The position numbers and the translations under genes were made by a program. Positions 22,940-30,915 of a stretch of 42,713 nt of DNA are shown here, in pieces; the first letter of the stretch is position 1, and every line of letters starts with the position of its first letter. The DNA comes from Cytophagaceae bacterium (GTDB taxonomy: Bacteria > Bacteroidota > Bacteroidia > Cytophagales > Spirosomataceae). The DNA is taken from assembly GCA_017984215.1 (NCBI GenBank), contig JAGOAA010000019.1:1-42713 (forward strand), given 5' to 3'. A model generated the notes under the pieces. That model searched no databases. It was not told the origin of the DNA and saw only the letters and a program-made list of their open reading frames with translations.

Positions 22940-23332
22940 TTAAGTTGGAATTTGTTCTGTTAAAACGAGATTGCCCTCGATATCAAAATACGTACAAGTC
23001 AATTTTTCGATGTTTACCTCCCACGTTGAGATACCTGTTTCAGCACACATGCGAATGAAGGTCGGATAATCCGTTTTACCCAGTTGGTGCGCCAAAAGTT
23101 CTTCTTTAAACACATCTTCGCGTAAAGACTTAGATAAGACGAGCGCATCATATTTTCCTGGCGCCTGAACAACATGCTGATGCGTTCCATGGTAGTTTAC
23201 ATGCCCATCCTCCACAAAGGCTATGTAATGCGAAACACCGAATGCTTTCAAATCACGAATGTATTGAGGGAAGTCGGCGCCTGATTTTACTCGGCTGTGC
23301 GCGGAGGTGATTTGGTCGAGGGAGAACATCAT
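22940..23332 (-). CDS. DUF1398 family protein
   Basis: The 130-residue product begins MMFSLDQITSAHSRVKSGADFPQYI and contains LKAFGVSHYIAFVEDGHVNYHG and LLAHQLGKTDYPTFIRMCAETGI, then WEVNIEKLTCTYFDIEGN. That is the pattern of DUF1398, a family that includes E. coli YbcV and phage envelope-like proteins. It is probably cytoplasmic. A longer start at 23371 is open, but it adds 13 hydrophobic residues with no family match, so 23332 is chosen. It is the first gene of the three-gene operon running to 22283. The function is not known. Confidence 0.8.
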   Translation of the reverse strand: MMFSLDQITSAHSRVKSGADFPQYIRDLKAFGVSHYIAFVEDGHVNYHGTHQHVVQAPGKYDALVLSKSLREDVFKEELLAHQLGKTDYPTFIRMCAETGISTWEVNIEKLTCTYFDIEGNLVLTEQIPT

Positions 23333-23450
23333 TAATTTGATTGTAAGATCAAAAATAACCCAAATATTCATACTGATTAACTTATTTCATCGCATTTTCT
23401 TTACCTTCATTTCTACCCTCTTGTTTATTAATTAAGAACAAGGTCGGCAA

Positions 23451-23467
23451 AAGGATATAAAATCCTT
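23451..23467. repeat. Small hairpin in the 23333-23582 gap
   Basis: AAGGAT (23451-23456) and ATCCTT (23462-23467) form a six-base stem with a five-base loop; a second, distant pair (GAACAAG at 23436 and CTTGTTC at 23484) could enclose it. I see no RNA gene signature. The rest of the gap is the direct-repeat operator at 23521-23565. Confidence 0.3.
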
Positions 23468-23520
23468 GGCATCGCTAGTCTCACTTGTTCCTAAATCGAG
23501 AATAAAGCGAAAGATTGTTA

Positions 23521-23565
23521 TTATTTCATTTATTTCGAATAATTCAATTATTTCGTTTATTTTCG
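23521..23565. promoter_or_regulatory. Direct repeats upstream of the antitoxin gene
   Basis: TTATTTCATTTATTTCG (23521-23537) and TTATTTCGTTTATTTTCG (23548-23565) are near-identical, 27 bases apart, and end 18 bases before the antitoxin start. Such repeats commonly bind the antitoxin for autoregulation. Confidence 0.4.
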
Positions 23566-23582
23566 TAAAATAATTCACAATA

Positions 23583-24038
23583 ATGGATGCCGAAGCAAGA
23601 ATAAGTAGACCTACCAAAGAAGAGCAAAGGGTTGCCAAAGAGTCCTATGAAGCGCTATCTGCGACTTTGGAATCCCTACATGCAACGAACCCAGAAATTG
23701 AAATTGAAGAAACCTCAGAAAAAATCAGGATTCCGCTAAAGGCCTTAAAGCTATTGGCAACAATCCTAAAAGCGACAAGTCAAGGTAAACCCATTTCCAT
23801 CGTTCCTATTGCCACAGAAATGACGACCCAAGCAGCATCCGAATTATTGGGATGTTCTAGGCCCCATTTAATTTCATTGCTTGAAAATGGAGAAATTCCC
23901 TTTATCAAGGTAGGAAAGCATCGTCGGATTAAATACGAAGATGTCACGCAATACAAAGCCCTCATGTATTCCAAACAACGCGCGCGAATTATCGACATGA
24001 TGAAAATGGATGAAGACCTCGGGCTGTATGATTCATAG
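23583..24038 (+). CDS. Excisionase-like helix-turn-helix antitoxin
   Basis: The 151-residue product has an N-terminal region rich in charged helix (about residues 10-70), then a MerR/excisionase-type DNA-binding domain: MTTQAASELLGCSRPHLISLL, NGEIPFIKVGKHRRIKYEDV. Proteins of this layout are the usual antitoxins of PIN-domain toxins in Bacteroidota. It overlaps the PIN gene start at 24028 by 11 bases, the arrangement of a toxin-antitoxin pair. Direct repeats just upstream may be its operator. The reading frame is intact although the toxin gene behind it is broken. Confidence 0.85.
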   Translation: MDAEARISRPTKEEQRVAKESYEALSATLESLHATNPEIEIEETSEKIRIPLKALKLLATILKATSQGKPISIVPIATEMTTQAASELLGCSRPHLISLLENGEIPFIKVGKHRRIKYEDVTQYKALMYSKQRARIIDMMKMDEDLGLYDS

Positions 24039-24591
24039 CGTTAAGTTTACCTGCTTTCTGGACACCAACGTCATTTATCCGATCTTGACGCGGGATATCC
24101 TCCTATGGTTTGCCCACTATGAATTATAAACGCCCAAATGGAGTCCTGATATTTTTACGGAATGGGCTGATGTTATGAGGCGAAAAAATGTTTCAGAAGC
24201 AGAAATACTAAAGCGCATTGAAAATGTAAATTTGGCATTTCCCGGAGCTATGGTTCAAGACTATGAATCTATAACGAAAACATTAAAACTCCCCGATTTA
24301 AAAGACCGTCATGTATTAGCAGCAGCGATTAAATCTAATGCTGGCATCATCGTAACCAATAATTTAAAAGACTTCCCAGAATCGTATTTGAAAGGCTTCA
24401 ATATCGCGGCCAAAAACGTAGACGACTTTTTAACTGATCTCATTGATCTTAACCATGAAATTGCATTGGACGCCTTTCAAATGATGGTTTCTCAGAAGAA
24501 AAAACCTGACTTAGACGAATATCAGGTCCTTAATCTTTGTCGAAAAAATGGTTTAAAAGATACTGCCGACTACCTCCACGCCTTATTGTAA
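24028..24591 (+). pseudogene. PIN-domain toxin gene with in-frame nonsense codon
   Basis: Starting at the ATG 24028, inside the end of the antitoxin gene, the frame reads MIHSVKFTCFLDTNVIYPIL, a classic PIN N-terminus with the first catalytic Asp in LDTNV. It meets TAA at 24127-24129 after 33 codons (FAHYEL, stop, TPKWSPDIFTEW). The same frame continues without another stop to 24591, with the second acidic site in IFTEWAD and the third in LKDRHVLAAAI. Total length would be 187 residues, normal for this family. The remainder from an ATG at 24175 would lack the first catalytic Asp. It is probably an inactive RNase toxin. Confidence 0.85.
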
Positions 24592-24596
24592 ATTCC

Positions 24597-25793
24597 TTAT
24601 TTCCAATATTCCACCAACTCAATCGTATCGTCCGTCGAGGACTTATTCTTATCGGAAAATAGCTGCCCAATTTTTATCACGAACTTACTCGAAATCAAGT
24701 TGAGAATCGTGTTCAAGAAGAATATTCCGAGCTTCGTTTTAGGGTGAGCTAGCCTAGGAACACCCGGAGGAAGTTTTTGAATCTTGGTCACATAAGGCCT
24801 AAAGGCCCTGTCATATGCCTCAAAAGCTTCCGGGTAATCGGCATGGCGAGATAATTCCCCCGCTAATATGTAGGCACCGACCACCGACAGGCTAACACCC
24901 ATGCCCGTGAGTGGCGATGGACAAAAAGCGGCATCCCCTGTCATAGCACAACGGCCTTTGGACCAGCGGGGTGCATAAACTTGGCTGATGGCATCAAAAT
25001 AGACCTCCGCATTGTTATCTAATGCGGCCAAGACTCGCTGGGCTTCCCAACCAGCATCCGCAAATTTTTCATGCAACAAGGCTTTTTGCTCTTCTTGTGA
25101 CAGTTTTTCATAACCCATGGGCTCCGACATAAACGAAAAGGATGCCCGTGTGGTGCCTTCGTTATCAGGACGCATGAAGATCACACGTGCATCGGTCGCG
25201 TTATACCAGCGGGCCCAGCGACTATCCGATGAAGCTCTGGGAATCGTAAAATAAGAGACATAGAGTCCCACAGGTTTCACGAATGGCTCATCACCAAAAA
25301 TCAAACTCCGCGTTCGCGAGCGAATCCCATCCGCACAAATAACTAAATCAAAATCACGGATTTCACCGTTTTGAAAAGTGACTTTTACCCCATCTTGATG
25401 TTCATCAAGCGCGATGATTTGATTGCCAAAAAGATACTCAACATTTTCCTTCGTATGCTCGTATAAAATCTTCACCAAGTCCCCGCGAAGAATTTCTAAT
25501 TCACTCGTTCCCAAATTGGATTCGCCTTTCGGTAAAGCGGCCTTAGTGACATTGTTTTCATCAACAAATAAAACACCCAATTCACCCGTATCCGCTGCAC
25601 GAATCTCCTCTTCGATCCCCATCCACTGTGCGATTTTTTGGGCAGCCCCTTTGATGTCGACGTTTTGGCCCCCTAAACGTAATGATTCTGCCCGTTCTAC
25701 AATCGTAGTTTCAAAACCATATCGGTTTAGCCAAAATGCAAGCGTTGGACCAGCTATGCTTGCGCCCGAAATGAGTATTTTATTTACCTTCAT
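24597..25793 (-). CDS. FAD-dependent monooxygenase (PHBH/TetX-like fold)
   Basis: The 398-residue product is a class A flavoprotein monooxygenase. It has the dinucleotide motif ISGASIAGPTLAFWLNRYG at the N-terminus, the DG motif in LVICADGIRSRTR, and the GD motif in MTGDAAFCPSPLTGMG that binds the FAD ribityl chain. Such enzymes add one oxygen atom to aromatic or polyketide-like substrates using NAD(P)H; TetX and related drug-modifying enzymes share the fold. The substrate cannot be assigned, and I see nothing that marks it as a tetracycline enzyme. It is cytoplasmic. The gene at 25808 ends 14 bases before its start, so they may be co-transcribed. Confidence 0.9.
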   Translation of the reverse strand: MKVNKILISGASIAGPTLAFWLNRYGFETTIVERAESLRLGGQNVDIKGAAQKIAQWMGIEEEIRAADTGELGVLFVDENNVTKAALPKGESNLGTSELEILRGDLVKILYEHTKENVEYLFGNQIIALDEHQDGVKVTFQNGEIRDFDLVICADGIRSRTRSLIFGDEPFVKPVGLYVSYFTIPRASSDSRWARWYNATDARVIFMRPDNEGTTRASFSFMSEPMGYEKLSQEEQKALLHEKFADAGWEAQRVLAALDNNAEVYFDAISQVYAPRWSKGRCAMTGDAAFCPSPLTGMGVSLSVVGAYILAGELSRHADYPEAFEAYDRAFRPYVTKIQKLPPGVPRLAHPKTKLGIFFLNTILNLISSKFVIKIGQLFSDKNKSSTDDTIELVEYWK

Positions 25794-25807
25794 ACTTATT
25801 CCGCTAA

Positions 25808-26293
25808 TTACTTTTTAAATACGTATTCATTTCGTTTAATCCATCGATCGGTTCCTACAAACTTCACATCTTTCACCATCGAAAAATGATTTTCTTTCAG
25901 CAAATAGGTGTGGCGTAATACCGCTTTTTTGTTTTCATTCCCATCTTCCCCTTCCACTTCAGTAATGAGTTGAAAGTCGCCATTTTGCTCTTTATTAAAC
26001 GCCACAATCCGATCTTTTCCGAACAAATTCCCCATCACATAGGTCGTGTCCTTTGCATTCGCATGAGGTTCTTTGGGATATTCATACAGCATGATGAAAC
26101 CCTTTTGATCCTGCGTTATACTCAGCGTTACATTCGCAGCCATTGAGAAAGGTTTACCGCTACTATAATCAAGATAGGTCAATTTTCCTGGCCAAAAACC
26201 TATCGATTTAGCTAGGTCTTTAACTTGAATATGCTGGCCATAACTCGATGACGTGAAAAAAGTAAAGAGCGTTAGTAGTACGATTTTTTTCAT
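25808..26293 (-). CDS. Exported hypothetical protein, beta-barrel-like
   Basis: The 161-residue product has a signal peptide (MKKIVLLTLFTFFTSSSYG) followed by mostly beta sequence: IGFWPGKLTYLDYSSGKPF, ANVTLSITQDQKGFIMLYEY, DGDFQLIT-like and VKDVKFVGTDRWIKRNEYVF. The start IGFWPGKLTYLDY and the regular strands resemble DUF1579/lipocalin-like secreted proteins, but I cannot place it firmly. The ATG at 26293 is chosen for the signal peptide; the open frame further upstream lies inside the CYTH gene. It starts 13 bases after that gene ends. Confidence 0.65.
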   Translation of the reverse strand: MKKIVLLTLFTFFTSSSYGQHIQVKDLAKSIGFWPGKLTYLDYSSGKPFSMAANVTLSITQDQKGFIMLYEYPKEPHANAKDTTYVMGNLFGKDRIVAFNKEQNGDFQLITEVEGEDGNENKKAVLRHTYLLKENHFSMVKDVKFVGTDRWIKRNEYVFKK

Positions 26294-26306
26294 GTGCTTA
26301 AAATAG

Positions 26307-26810
26307 CTATTGTAAGTATCCTGTTTGCAAAACATCAACCGGATTGATCCCCAATTGTTCAAAAAGACTTTGGCATTGCGCCTGAAGTTCAACGAATGAA
26401 AACTCCTCCGCATAATCCTTCGCCTCTACCTCGATGAAATTTTCGCCTGACGGTAAAAAGTCGAGGTGAATGCTTACGTTTCCCAACTGATAAAGTTTGC
26501 GGATTTTATGCGTCTCCCCGACTACCTCATGCATCGCATACAATTGCTGGACCTCTTCCTCCGACGGATTTATATCATAGCGATAAACATGCGTTTTCTC
26601 CGCACTGTCCATCCCTATCCGTTCATAATGTGTGATGAGCGTACCAAGCGTGCCTTTTCGAAACTTTAATTTGCCCACGGTACAAGTGAAATAAGTATCA
26701 TGCTGCTGGTCTTCCCCAATAAACATCGCACCAAGGTCCGCAAGTTGAACTCCCATTTGCCCGACATTCGAAACACGTGCTTTTAAGGTAACATCTTGAT
26801 AATTTAACAT
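26307..26810 (-). CDS. CYTH domain protein (class IV adenylate cyclase/thiamine triphosphatase fold)
   Basis: The 167-residue product is a single CYTH tunnel domain. The basic and acidic residues of the tunnel appear in order: LKARVSN, QHDTYFTC, KLKFRKG, HYERIG, THKIRKLYQLGNVSIHLD and ENFIEVEAKD. The family binds triphosphates with a divalent metal; members are adenylate cyclases (CyaB), thiamine triphosphatases or inorganic triphosphatases. The usual ExExK start is changed to TLKARV, with only part of the first acidic pair, so the reaction cannot be called. It is cytoplasmic. It appears to be transcribed with the secreted gene at 25808. Confidence 0.85.
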   Translation of the reverse strand: MLNYQDVTLKARVSNVGQMGVQLADLGAMFIGEDQQHDTYFTCTVGKLKFRKGTLGTLITHYERIGMDSAEKTHVYRYDINPSEEEVQQLYAMHEVVGETHKIRKLYQLGNVSIHLDFLPSGENFIEVEAKDYAEEFSFVELQAQCQSLFEQLGINPVDVLQTGYLQ

Positions 26811-26906
26811 GTGGGGGAATGATTTGTTAGTATGTGCACTTCAGACAATTGGTAAATTATCATAATTTCATCTAATTTACTGCTCAATCAAGTAAAACCT
26901 ATACCT

Positions 26907-27818
26907 ATGAAATCTACGCTACTGGCCCTTTGCTTGTTGGTGACCCTCGCTACGCAAGGCCAAATGCTCAATGATAGTCCCTTTGACGCAAGTATTGCAC
27001 AGCCTAAATACGCCAAAGGCAAAGGCCCCAAAGTATTATTCGATAAAGGACACCACAATTTTATTGTGGAAATGGGCTTGGCAAAACCCTTGATGGATGT
27101 GGCTACAGCCGACGGATACCAAGTGAGCGTCGATTCGATGAAATTGACCAAAGCCTATTTAGCTCCCTATAAAATGCTGGTCATCTTTCCTGCCATGCCA
27201 TTTAAGTTTGGCTCGAAAGGCCAGGTGACCGATGAAATTACCTTTACTCCAGACGAATTAACAGCTCTACACGATTGGGTTTCGGAAGGCGGATCGCTTT
27301 TAATGTTCGACGAACATGCGCCTATAGATAAATCGGTGACACCTCTGTTCAATAAATTCGGGATTCAATTATCGATTGGAATTGTATCCGATTCGCTCAA
27401 CTATGAGACTAAATTTACGATACCTGGCAAAGAATCGTTACTCAAATTCAATCGAAATAATGGCTTTTTAAACCCAAATCATCCCATTACGGAAGGTGAG
27501 CGGGCTGGCGAGCAAATTAACAACATCATGACCTATGGAGGAGGCGGATTAACGGGTAAAGGCTACACGAACCTTTTCAAACTTTCGCCATCGGCCACCA
27601 TTAAAAAGTACAGTGGAAGCGCTCCATCGGGCACTGCAGAATCACAGGCTTTGGCGGGGAAATTTGGGAAAGGCAAGGTCGTGGCATTAGGAGATTGCAA
27701 TGGTTATACAGCCATGTATGTCATGATAAAATCAACAAAGTTTTCGGCTGGCATGCAGGTCGCTGATTACGATTGGAAACAATTTGCAGTCAATACCTTA
27801 CACTGGCTTTCAAAATAA
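26907..27818 (+). CDS. Exported DUF4350-like (class I glutamine amidotransferase-like fold) protein
   Basis: The 303-residue product has a signal peptide (MKSTLLALCLLVTLATQGQ). The body contains GPKVLFDKGHHNFIVEMGL, LAPYKMLVIFPAM, ALHDWVSEGGSLLMFDEHAP and GKGKVVALGDCNGYTA, the pattern of DUF4350 and ThuA-related glutamine amidotransferase-like domains without an obvious catalytic Cys. Proteins of this fold often accompany sugar-oxidising enzymes. It is the first gene of a plus-strand run with the TIM-barrel epimerase (13 bases on) and the GMC oxidoreductase, so a part in periplasmic sugar use is likely. AACCTAT occurs five bases before the ATG. Confidence 0.75.
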   Translation: MKSTLLALCLLVTLATQGQMLNDSPFDASIAQPKYAKGKGPKVLFDKGHHNFIVEMGLAKPLMDVATADGYQVSVDSMKLTKAYLAPYKMLVIFPAMPFKFGSKGQVTDEITFTPDELTALHDWVSEGGSLLMFDEHAPIDKSVTPLFNKFGIQLSIGIVSDSLNYETKFTIPGKESLLKFNRNNGFLNPNHPITEGERAGEQINNIMTYGGGGLTGKGYTNLFKLSPSATIKKYSGSAPSGTAESQALAGKFGKGKVVALGDCNGYTAMYVMIKSTKFSAGMQVADYDWKQFAVNTLHWLSK

Positions 27819-27831
27819 ATTTCAAGCAAAC

Positions 27832-28728
27832 ATGAATAACCGTCGGGAATTTTTGAAGCAAAGCACAGCACTCTTAGGCCTATCTGCCCTAGATTTTTCG
27901 GGTCCTAAAAACGCCTTGTTATCCTTTTCAACCTTAGCTTGTCCTGCTTGGACATTCTCACAGGCTTTACAACATGCCTCGACAAATAATTACCAAGGTA
28001 TTGAGATAAGGGGCATCAAAGGCGATCTAGATTTACCCAATCATCCGATATTTTCGGCTACGAATTTGGCATCAACATGCAGAGAAGTTGCGGACAAAAA
28101 TCTGAAAATCGTCAACCTCGGTTCCTCGGCGAATCTACATTTTTTAGACCTTGCAAAAAGGCAAAAAAATTTAGACGAAGCCAAAAAATACATTGAACTC
28201 GCGAACCAATTAGCTTGTCCGTTTATCCGCGTTTTCCCAAATGACTTACCTAAAGATCAGGACGAAAAAGCGACCGTTGAAACGATTATAAACAGCCTAC
28301 GCGAATTAGGTGATTATGCGAAAAATAGTGGTGTCAAAGTCCTGCTGGAGTCGCATGGAAAAGTTATTAAATCGGATATGCTTTTGCACATCATGCAAGA
28401 AGCGAATCATCAGAACGTTGGCCTCGTTTGGGACTTCTTTAATATGTGGTCGGTGACAAAAGAAGCGCCGGCGGAGATGTACCAACAATTGAAAAAATAC
28501 ATATTCCATACACACATCAAGGATGCGATTTTAACCGAGAAAGGCGAAACCTATACGCTGTTAGGCGAAGGTAATTCACCGGTTAAAGAAGCATTACATG
28601 CGTTGAAATCGGGAGGATACGCGGGCTATTACAGTTTTGAATGGGAGAAACTTTGGCACCCGGAAATTCAGGAGCCGGAAATTGCCCTGCCGCATTTTGC
28701 GAAAAACTTTACCAACATGTGGTTGTAA
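27832..28728 (+). CDS. Sugar phosphate isomerase/epimerase-like TIM barrel, Tat-exported
   Basis: The 298-residue product starts MNNRREFLKQSTALLGLSAL, a twin-arginine signal. The xylose-isomerase-like barrel follows, with YQGIEIRGIKG, LACPFIRVFPND, GVKVLLESHG, VGLVWDFFNMW, YIFHTHIKDAIL and GYYSFEWEKLWHPE carrying metal-binding Glu, Asp and His residues. Exported members of this family next to GMC oxidoreductases are known or proposed to process 3-keto sugars. The gene begins 13 bases after the DUF4350-like gene and ends two bases before the GMC gene. The Tat signal implies folding with a metal in the cytoplasm before export. Confidence 0.88.
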   Translation: MNNRREFLKQSTALLGLSALDFSGPKNALLSFSTLACPAWTFSQALQHASTNNYQGIEIRGIKGDLDLPNHPIFSATNLASTCREVADKNLKIVNLGSSANLHFLDLAKRQKNLDEAKKYIELANQLACPFIRVFPNDLPKDQDEKATVETIINSLRELGDYAKNSGVKVLLESHGKVIKSDMLLHIMQEANHQNVGLVWDFFNMWSVTKEAPAEMYQQLKKYIFHTHIKDAILTEKGETYTLLGEGNSPVKEALHALKSGGYAGYYSFEWEKLWHPEIQEPEIALPHFAKNFTNMWL

Positions 28729-28730
28729 CC

Positions 28731-30428
28731 ATGAACTCAAAAGCGAAAAGAACATTTGATGCGATTGTGATTGGCTCCGGGATCAGCGGCGGTTGGTCTG
28801 CCAAAGAACTCACCGAAAAAGGTCTCAAAACCTTGCTCTTGGATCGCGGTCGGGACGTCAAACACGTGACGGATTACCCAACCATGATGCACAATCCTTG
28901 GGATTTTCCCCATGGGGGACAAGTGCCTTTGGAAATCAAACAGGAATATAAAACTGCGAGTAAAAACTATATTTATTCGGAAGCCACTTCCCACTTTTTA
29001 ACGAAAGACGACGAGCAACCCTACATTCAGGACAAGCCCTACGATTGGATTCAAGCCTATCATGTAGGTGGACGCTCACTCCTGTGGGGAAGGCATACGC
29101 AACGTTGGAGTGATTTCGATTTCACAGGTCCTGAACGCGATGGCTTTGCGGTCGACTGGCCCATTCGCTATCAAGATATTGCGCCTTGGTATAGCTATGT
29201 TGAAAAATTTGCGGGGATATCCGGAAACAAGGATGGAATAGAAACCCTACCAGATGGGGAGTTTTTAAAGCCTTATGAGTTGAATTGCGTGGAGAAGTAT
29301 TTTGGTCAAGTGGTTAAAAGCAAGTATCCAGATCGGCATGTGATTAGTGCGCGGACGGCCAACTTAAGTCAGGCCGACAAAATTCACCAAACGGTGGGAA
29401 GAAGCCAGTGCCAAAGTCGGACTTTATGTGAGCGTGGCTGCCCGTACGGCGGCTATTTCAGCAGCAATTCGGCGACCTTGCCGGCGGCTTATCAAACAGG
29501 TAATTTGACATTAAAGCCACACTCGGTCGTTCATTCGATTATCTACGATGAGCATAAAAACAAGGCAACAGGTGTTCGCATGGTCAATGCGCTGACACAT
29601 GAAATGGAGGAATATTATGCGTCCATCATCTTTGTGAACGCATCGCCTTTGGCAAGCAATTTAATCTTATTGAATTCTACATCGTCGCGCTTCCCGAATG
29701 GCCTGGGAAATGACTCAGGAGTACTAGGCACACACATGGCATTTCATAGTTACCGCGGTAGAATCACCGCGGAATATGATGGGAATTTAGATCAGACGAC
29801 AGGGGGCAAAAGACCGACGTCCGGCTATATCCCGCGATTCAGAAATGTGTATAAACAAGAAACCGATTTTCTGCGAGGCTATGCCAGCAACTTAACGGCC
29901 AACAGAGTCGTAGAAAATGCCAAAGACCTTACGGGCGAATCGCTAAAACACGCATTGTTAAACCCCAAATTGGGCAACTGGCACATCAATGTAGGCATGA
30001 TGGGAGAGACGATTCCAAAGGCACATTCGACGGTTCGTTTGGACGCGCAAATGAAAGATAAATACGGCATTCCACAGTTGCGAATCTCGATCGGATATGA
30101 TGAAAATGATGAGAAGATGTTGAAGGATTTCCACCAACAATTTACGGAAATGTATACGGCCGCAGGCTTTAAAAATATACAGCCAATCGATACACGTCGC
30201 TTACCCGGAAATGAGAATCATGAGATGGGTGGGGTACGCATGGGCCGCGATCCAAAGACCTCGATGTTGAACGCATTCAACCAACTGCATCATTGTCAAA
30301 ATGTATTTGTGACGGACGGTTCTTGCATGACGTCGACCTCTACACAAAATCCGTCACTAACGTACATGGCACTAACCGCTCGGGCGGTGGATTACGCAGT
30401 AAAAGAAAAGAAAAAACTAAATTTATAA
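28731..30428 (+). CDS. GMC family oxidoreductase (glucoside 3-dehydrogenase-like)
   Basis: The 565-residue product has the FAD motif VIGSGISGGWSAKEL near the N-terminus, a Cys-rich stretch CQSRTLCERGCPYGGYF around residue 225 that suggests a bound metal or cluster, and the C-terminal GMC region MGGVRMGRDP and TDGSCMTSTSTQNPSLT with the catalytic His/Asn pair region. It resembles the catalytic subunit of bacterial glucoside 3-dehydrogenases, which oxidise the C3 hydroxyl of sugars. The usual small subunit and cytochrome c are not adjacent. No signal peptide is seen; in related systems the small subunit carries it. The ATG at 28731 is used. Confidence 0.85.
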   Translation: MNSKAKRTFDAIVIGSGISGGWSAKELTEKGLKTLLLDRGRDVKHVTDYPTMMHNPWDFPHGGQVPLEIKQEYKTASKNYIYSEATSHFLTKDDEQPYIQDKPYDWIQAYHVGGRSLLWGRHTQRWSDFDFTGPERDGFAVDWPIRYQDIAPWYSYVEKFAGISGNKDGIETLPDGEFLKPYELNCVEKYFGQVVKSKYPDRHVISARTANLSQADKIHQTVGRSQCQSRTLCERGCPYGGYFSSNSATLPAAYQTGNLTLKPHSVVHSIIYDEHKNKATGVRMVNALTHEMEEYYASIIFVNASPLASNLILLNSTSSRFPNGLGNDSGVLGTHMAFHSYRGRITAEYDGNLDQTTGGKRPTSGYIPRFRNVYKQETDFLRGYASNLTANRVVENAKDLTGESLKHALLNPKLGNWHINVGMMGETIPKAHSTVRLDAQMKDKYGIPQLRISIGYDENDEKMLKDFHQQFTEMYTAAGFKNIQPIDTRRLPGNENHEMGGVRMGRDPKTSMLNAFNQLHHCQNVFVTDGSCMTSTSTQNPSLTYMALTARAVDYAVKEKKKLNL

Positions 30429-30430
30429 AC

Positions 30431-30859
30431 ATGGCAAGTATTCACCCACACATTCACTTCAACGGTAACACCGAAGAAGCATTCGAATTTTATCGTTCCG
30501 TTTTTGGCGGAGAGTTTACGCGCTTGATGCGATTCAGCGATTTGAATAGTCCTGAATTCTCATTCCCAGAGGAAGAGCAAAACAAAATCATGTTGGTTCG
30601 TTTGCCTATCGGAGGCTCGACCCAATTATCCGGAAGCGATGTACCTAATTTTTTAGGAGTCGTTAACGAAGATGAGAACCGAAGCAAGATTACGATTAGC
30701 GCAGATTCTAAAGAAGAAGCGGAGGCGATATTCGATGGCTTATCGGCCGGCGGAACGGTTGAAATGCCTTTGGATGAAGGACCGTGGGGCGCTTATTTAG
30801 GCACATTCCGGGATAAATACGGGATAGAATGGATGGTGGAGTATGATGAGCGAAAGTGA
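30431..30859 (+). CDS. VOC family protein (PhnB-like)
   Basis: The 142-residue product begins SIHPHIHFNGNTEEAFEFYRSVFGG, the standard opening of PhnB-like VOC proteins, and has MLVRLPIGGSTQLSGSD in the middle and GTFRDKYGIEWMVEYDER at the end. These are cytoplasmic dimers with a glyoxalase fold; most have no known substrate. It starts two bases after the GMC stop, so it sits in the same run of genes, though its role in sugar use is unclear. The in-frame upstream extension from 30293 is inside the GMC gene and is rejected. Confidence 0.9.
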   Translation: MASIHPHIHFNGNTEEAFEFYRSVFGGEFTRLMRFSDLNSPEFSFPEEEQNKIMLVRLPIGGSTQLSGSDVPNFLGVVNEDENRSKITISADSKEEAEAIFDGLSAGGTVEMPLDEGPWGAYLGTFRDKYGIEWMVEYDERK

Positions 30860-30896
30860 AAACGATGTTAATTATTATGATTAAATTGTCAAAAAT

Positions 30897-30915
30897 AACC
30901 TATTGAAAAACCTAT
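30897..30915 (+). repeat. Double AACCTAT motif before the GH20 gene
   Basis: AACCTAT occurs at 30897-30903 and again at 30909-30915, the second overlapping the ATG at 30914. This heptamer precedes several other starts in the window; see the findings. Confidence 0.45.

Noticed and set aside
23436..23490. Possible tRNA or small RNA from nested stems
   Set aside because: The stems do not form a cloverleaf and there are no T-loop or anticodon-arm signatures.
23432..23638. Minus-strand 68-residue frame across the antitoxin promoter region
   Set aside because: It covers AT-rich repeats and the start of the antitoxin gene, has low-complexity composition and no recognisable start context.
24597..25793. 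Tetracycline-inactivating TetX
   Set aside because: The fold motifs are shared by many class A monooxygenases and nothing in the sequence marks a tetracycline site.
30293..30430. Upstream extension of the VOC gene into the GMC gene
   Set aside because: The extension overlaps a conserved GMC C-terminus in another frame; the ATG at 30431 fits the family start.
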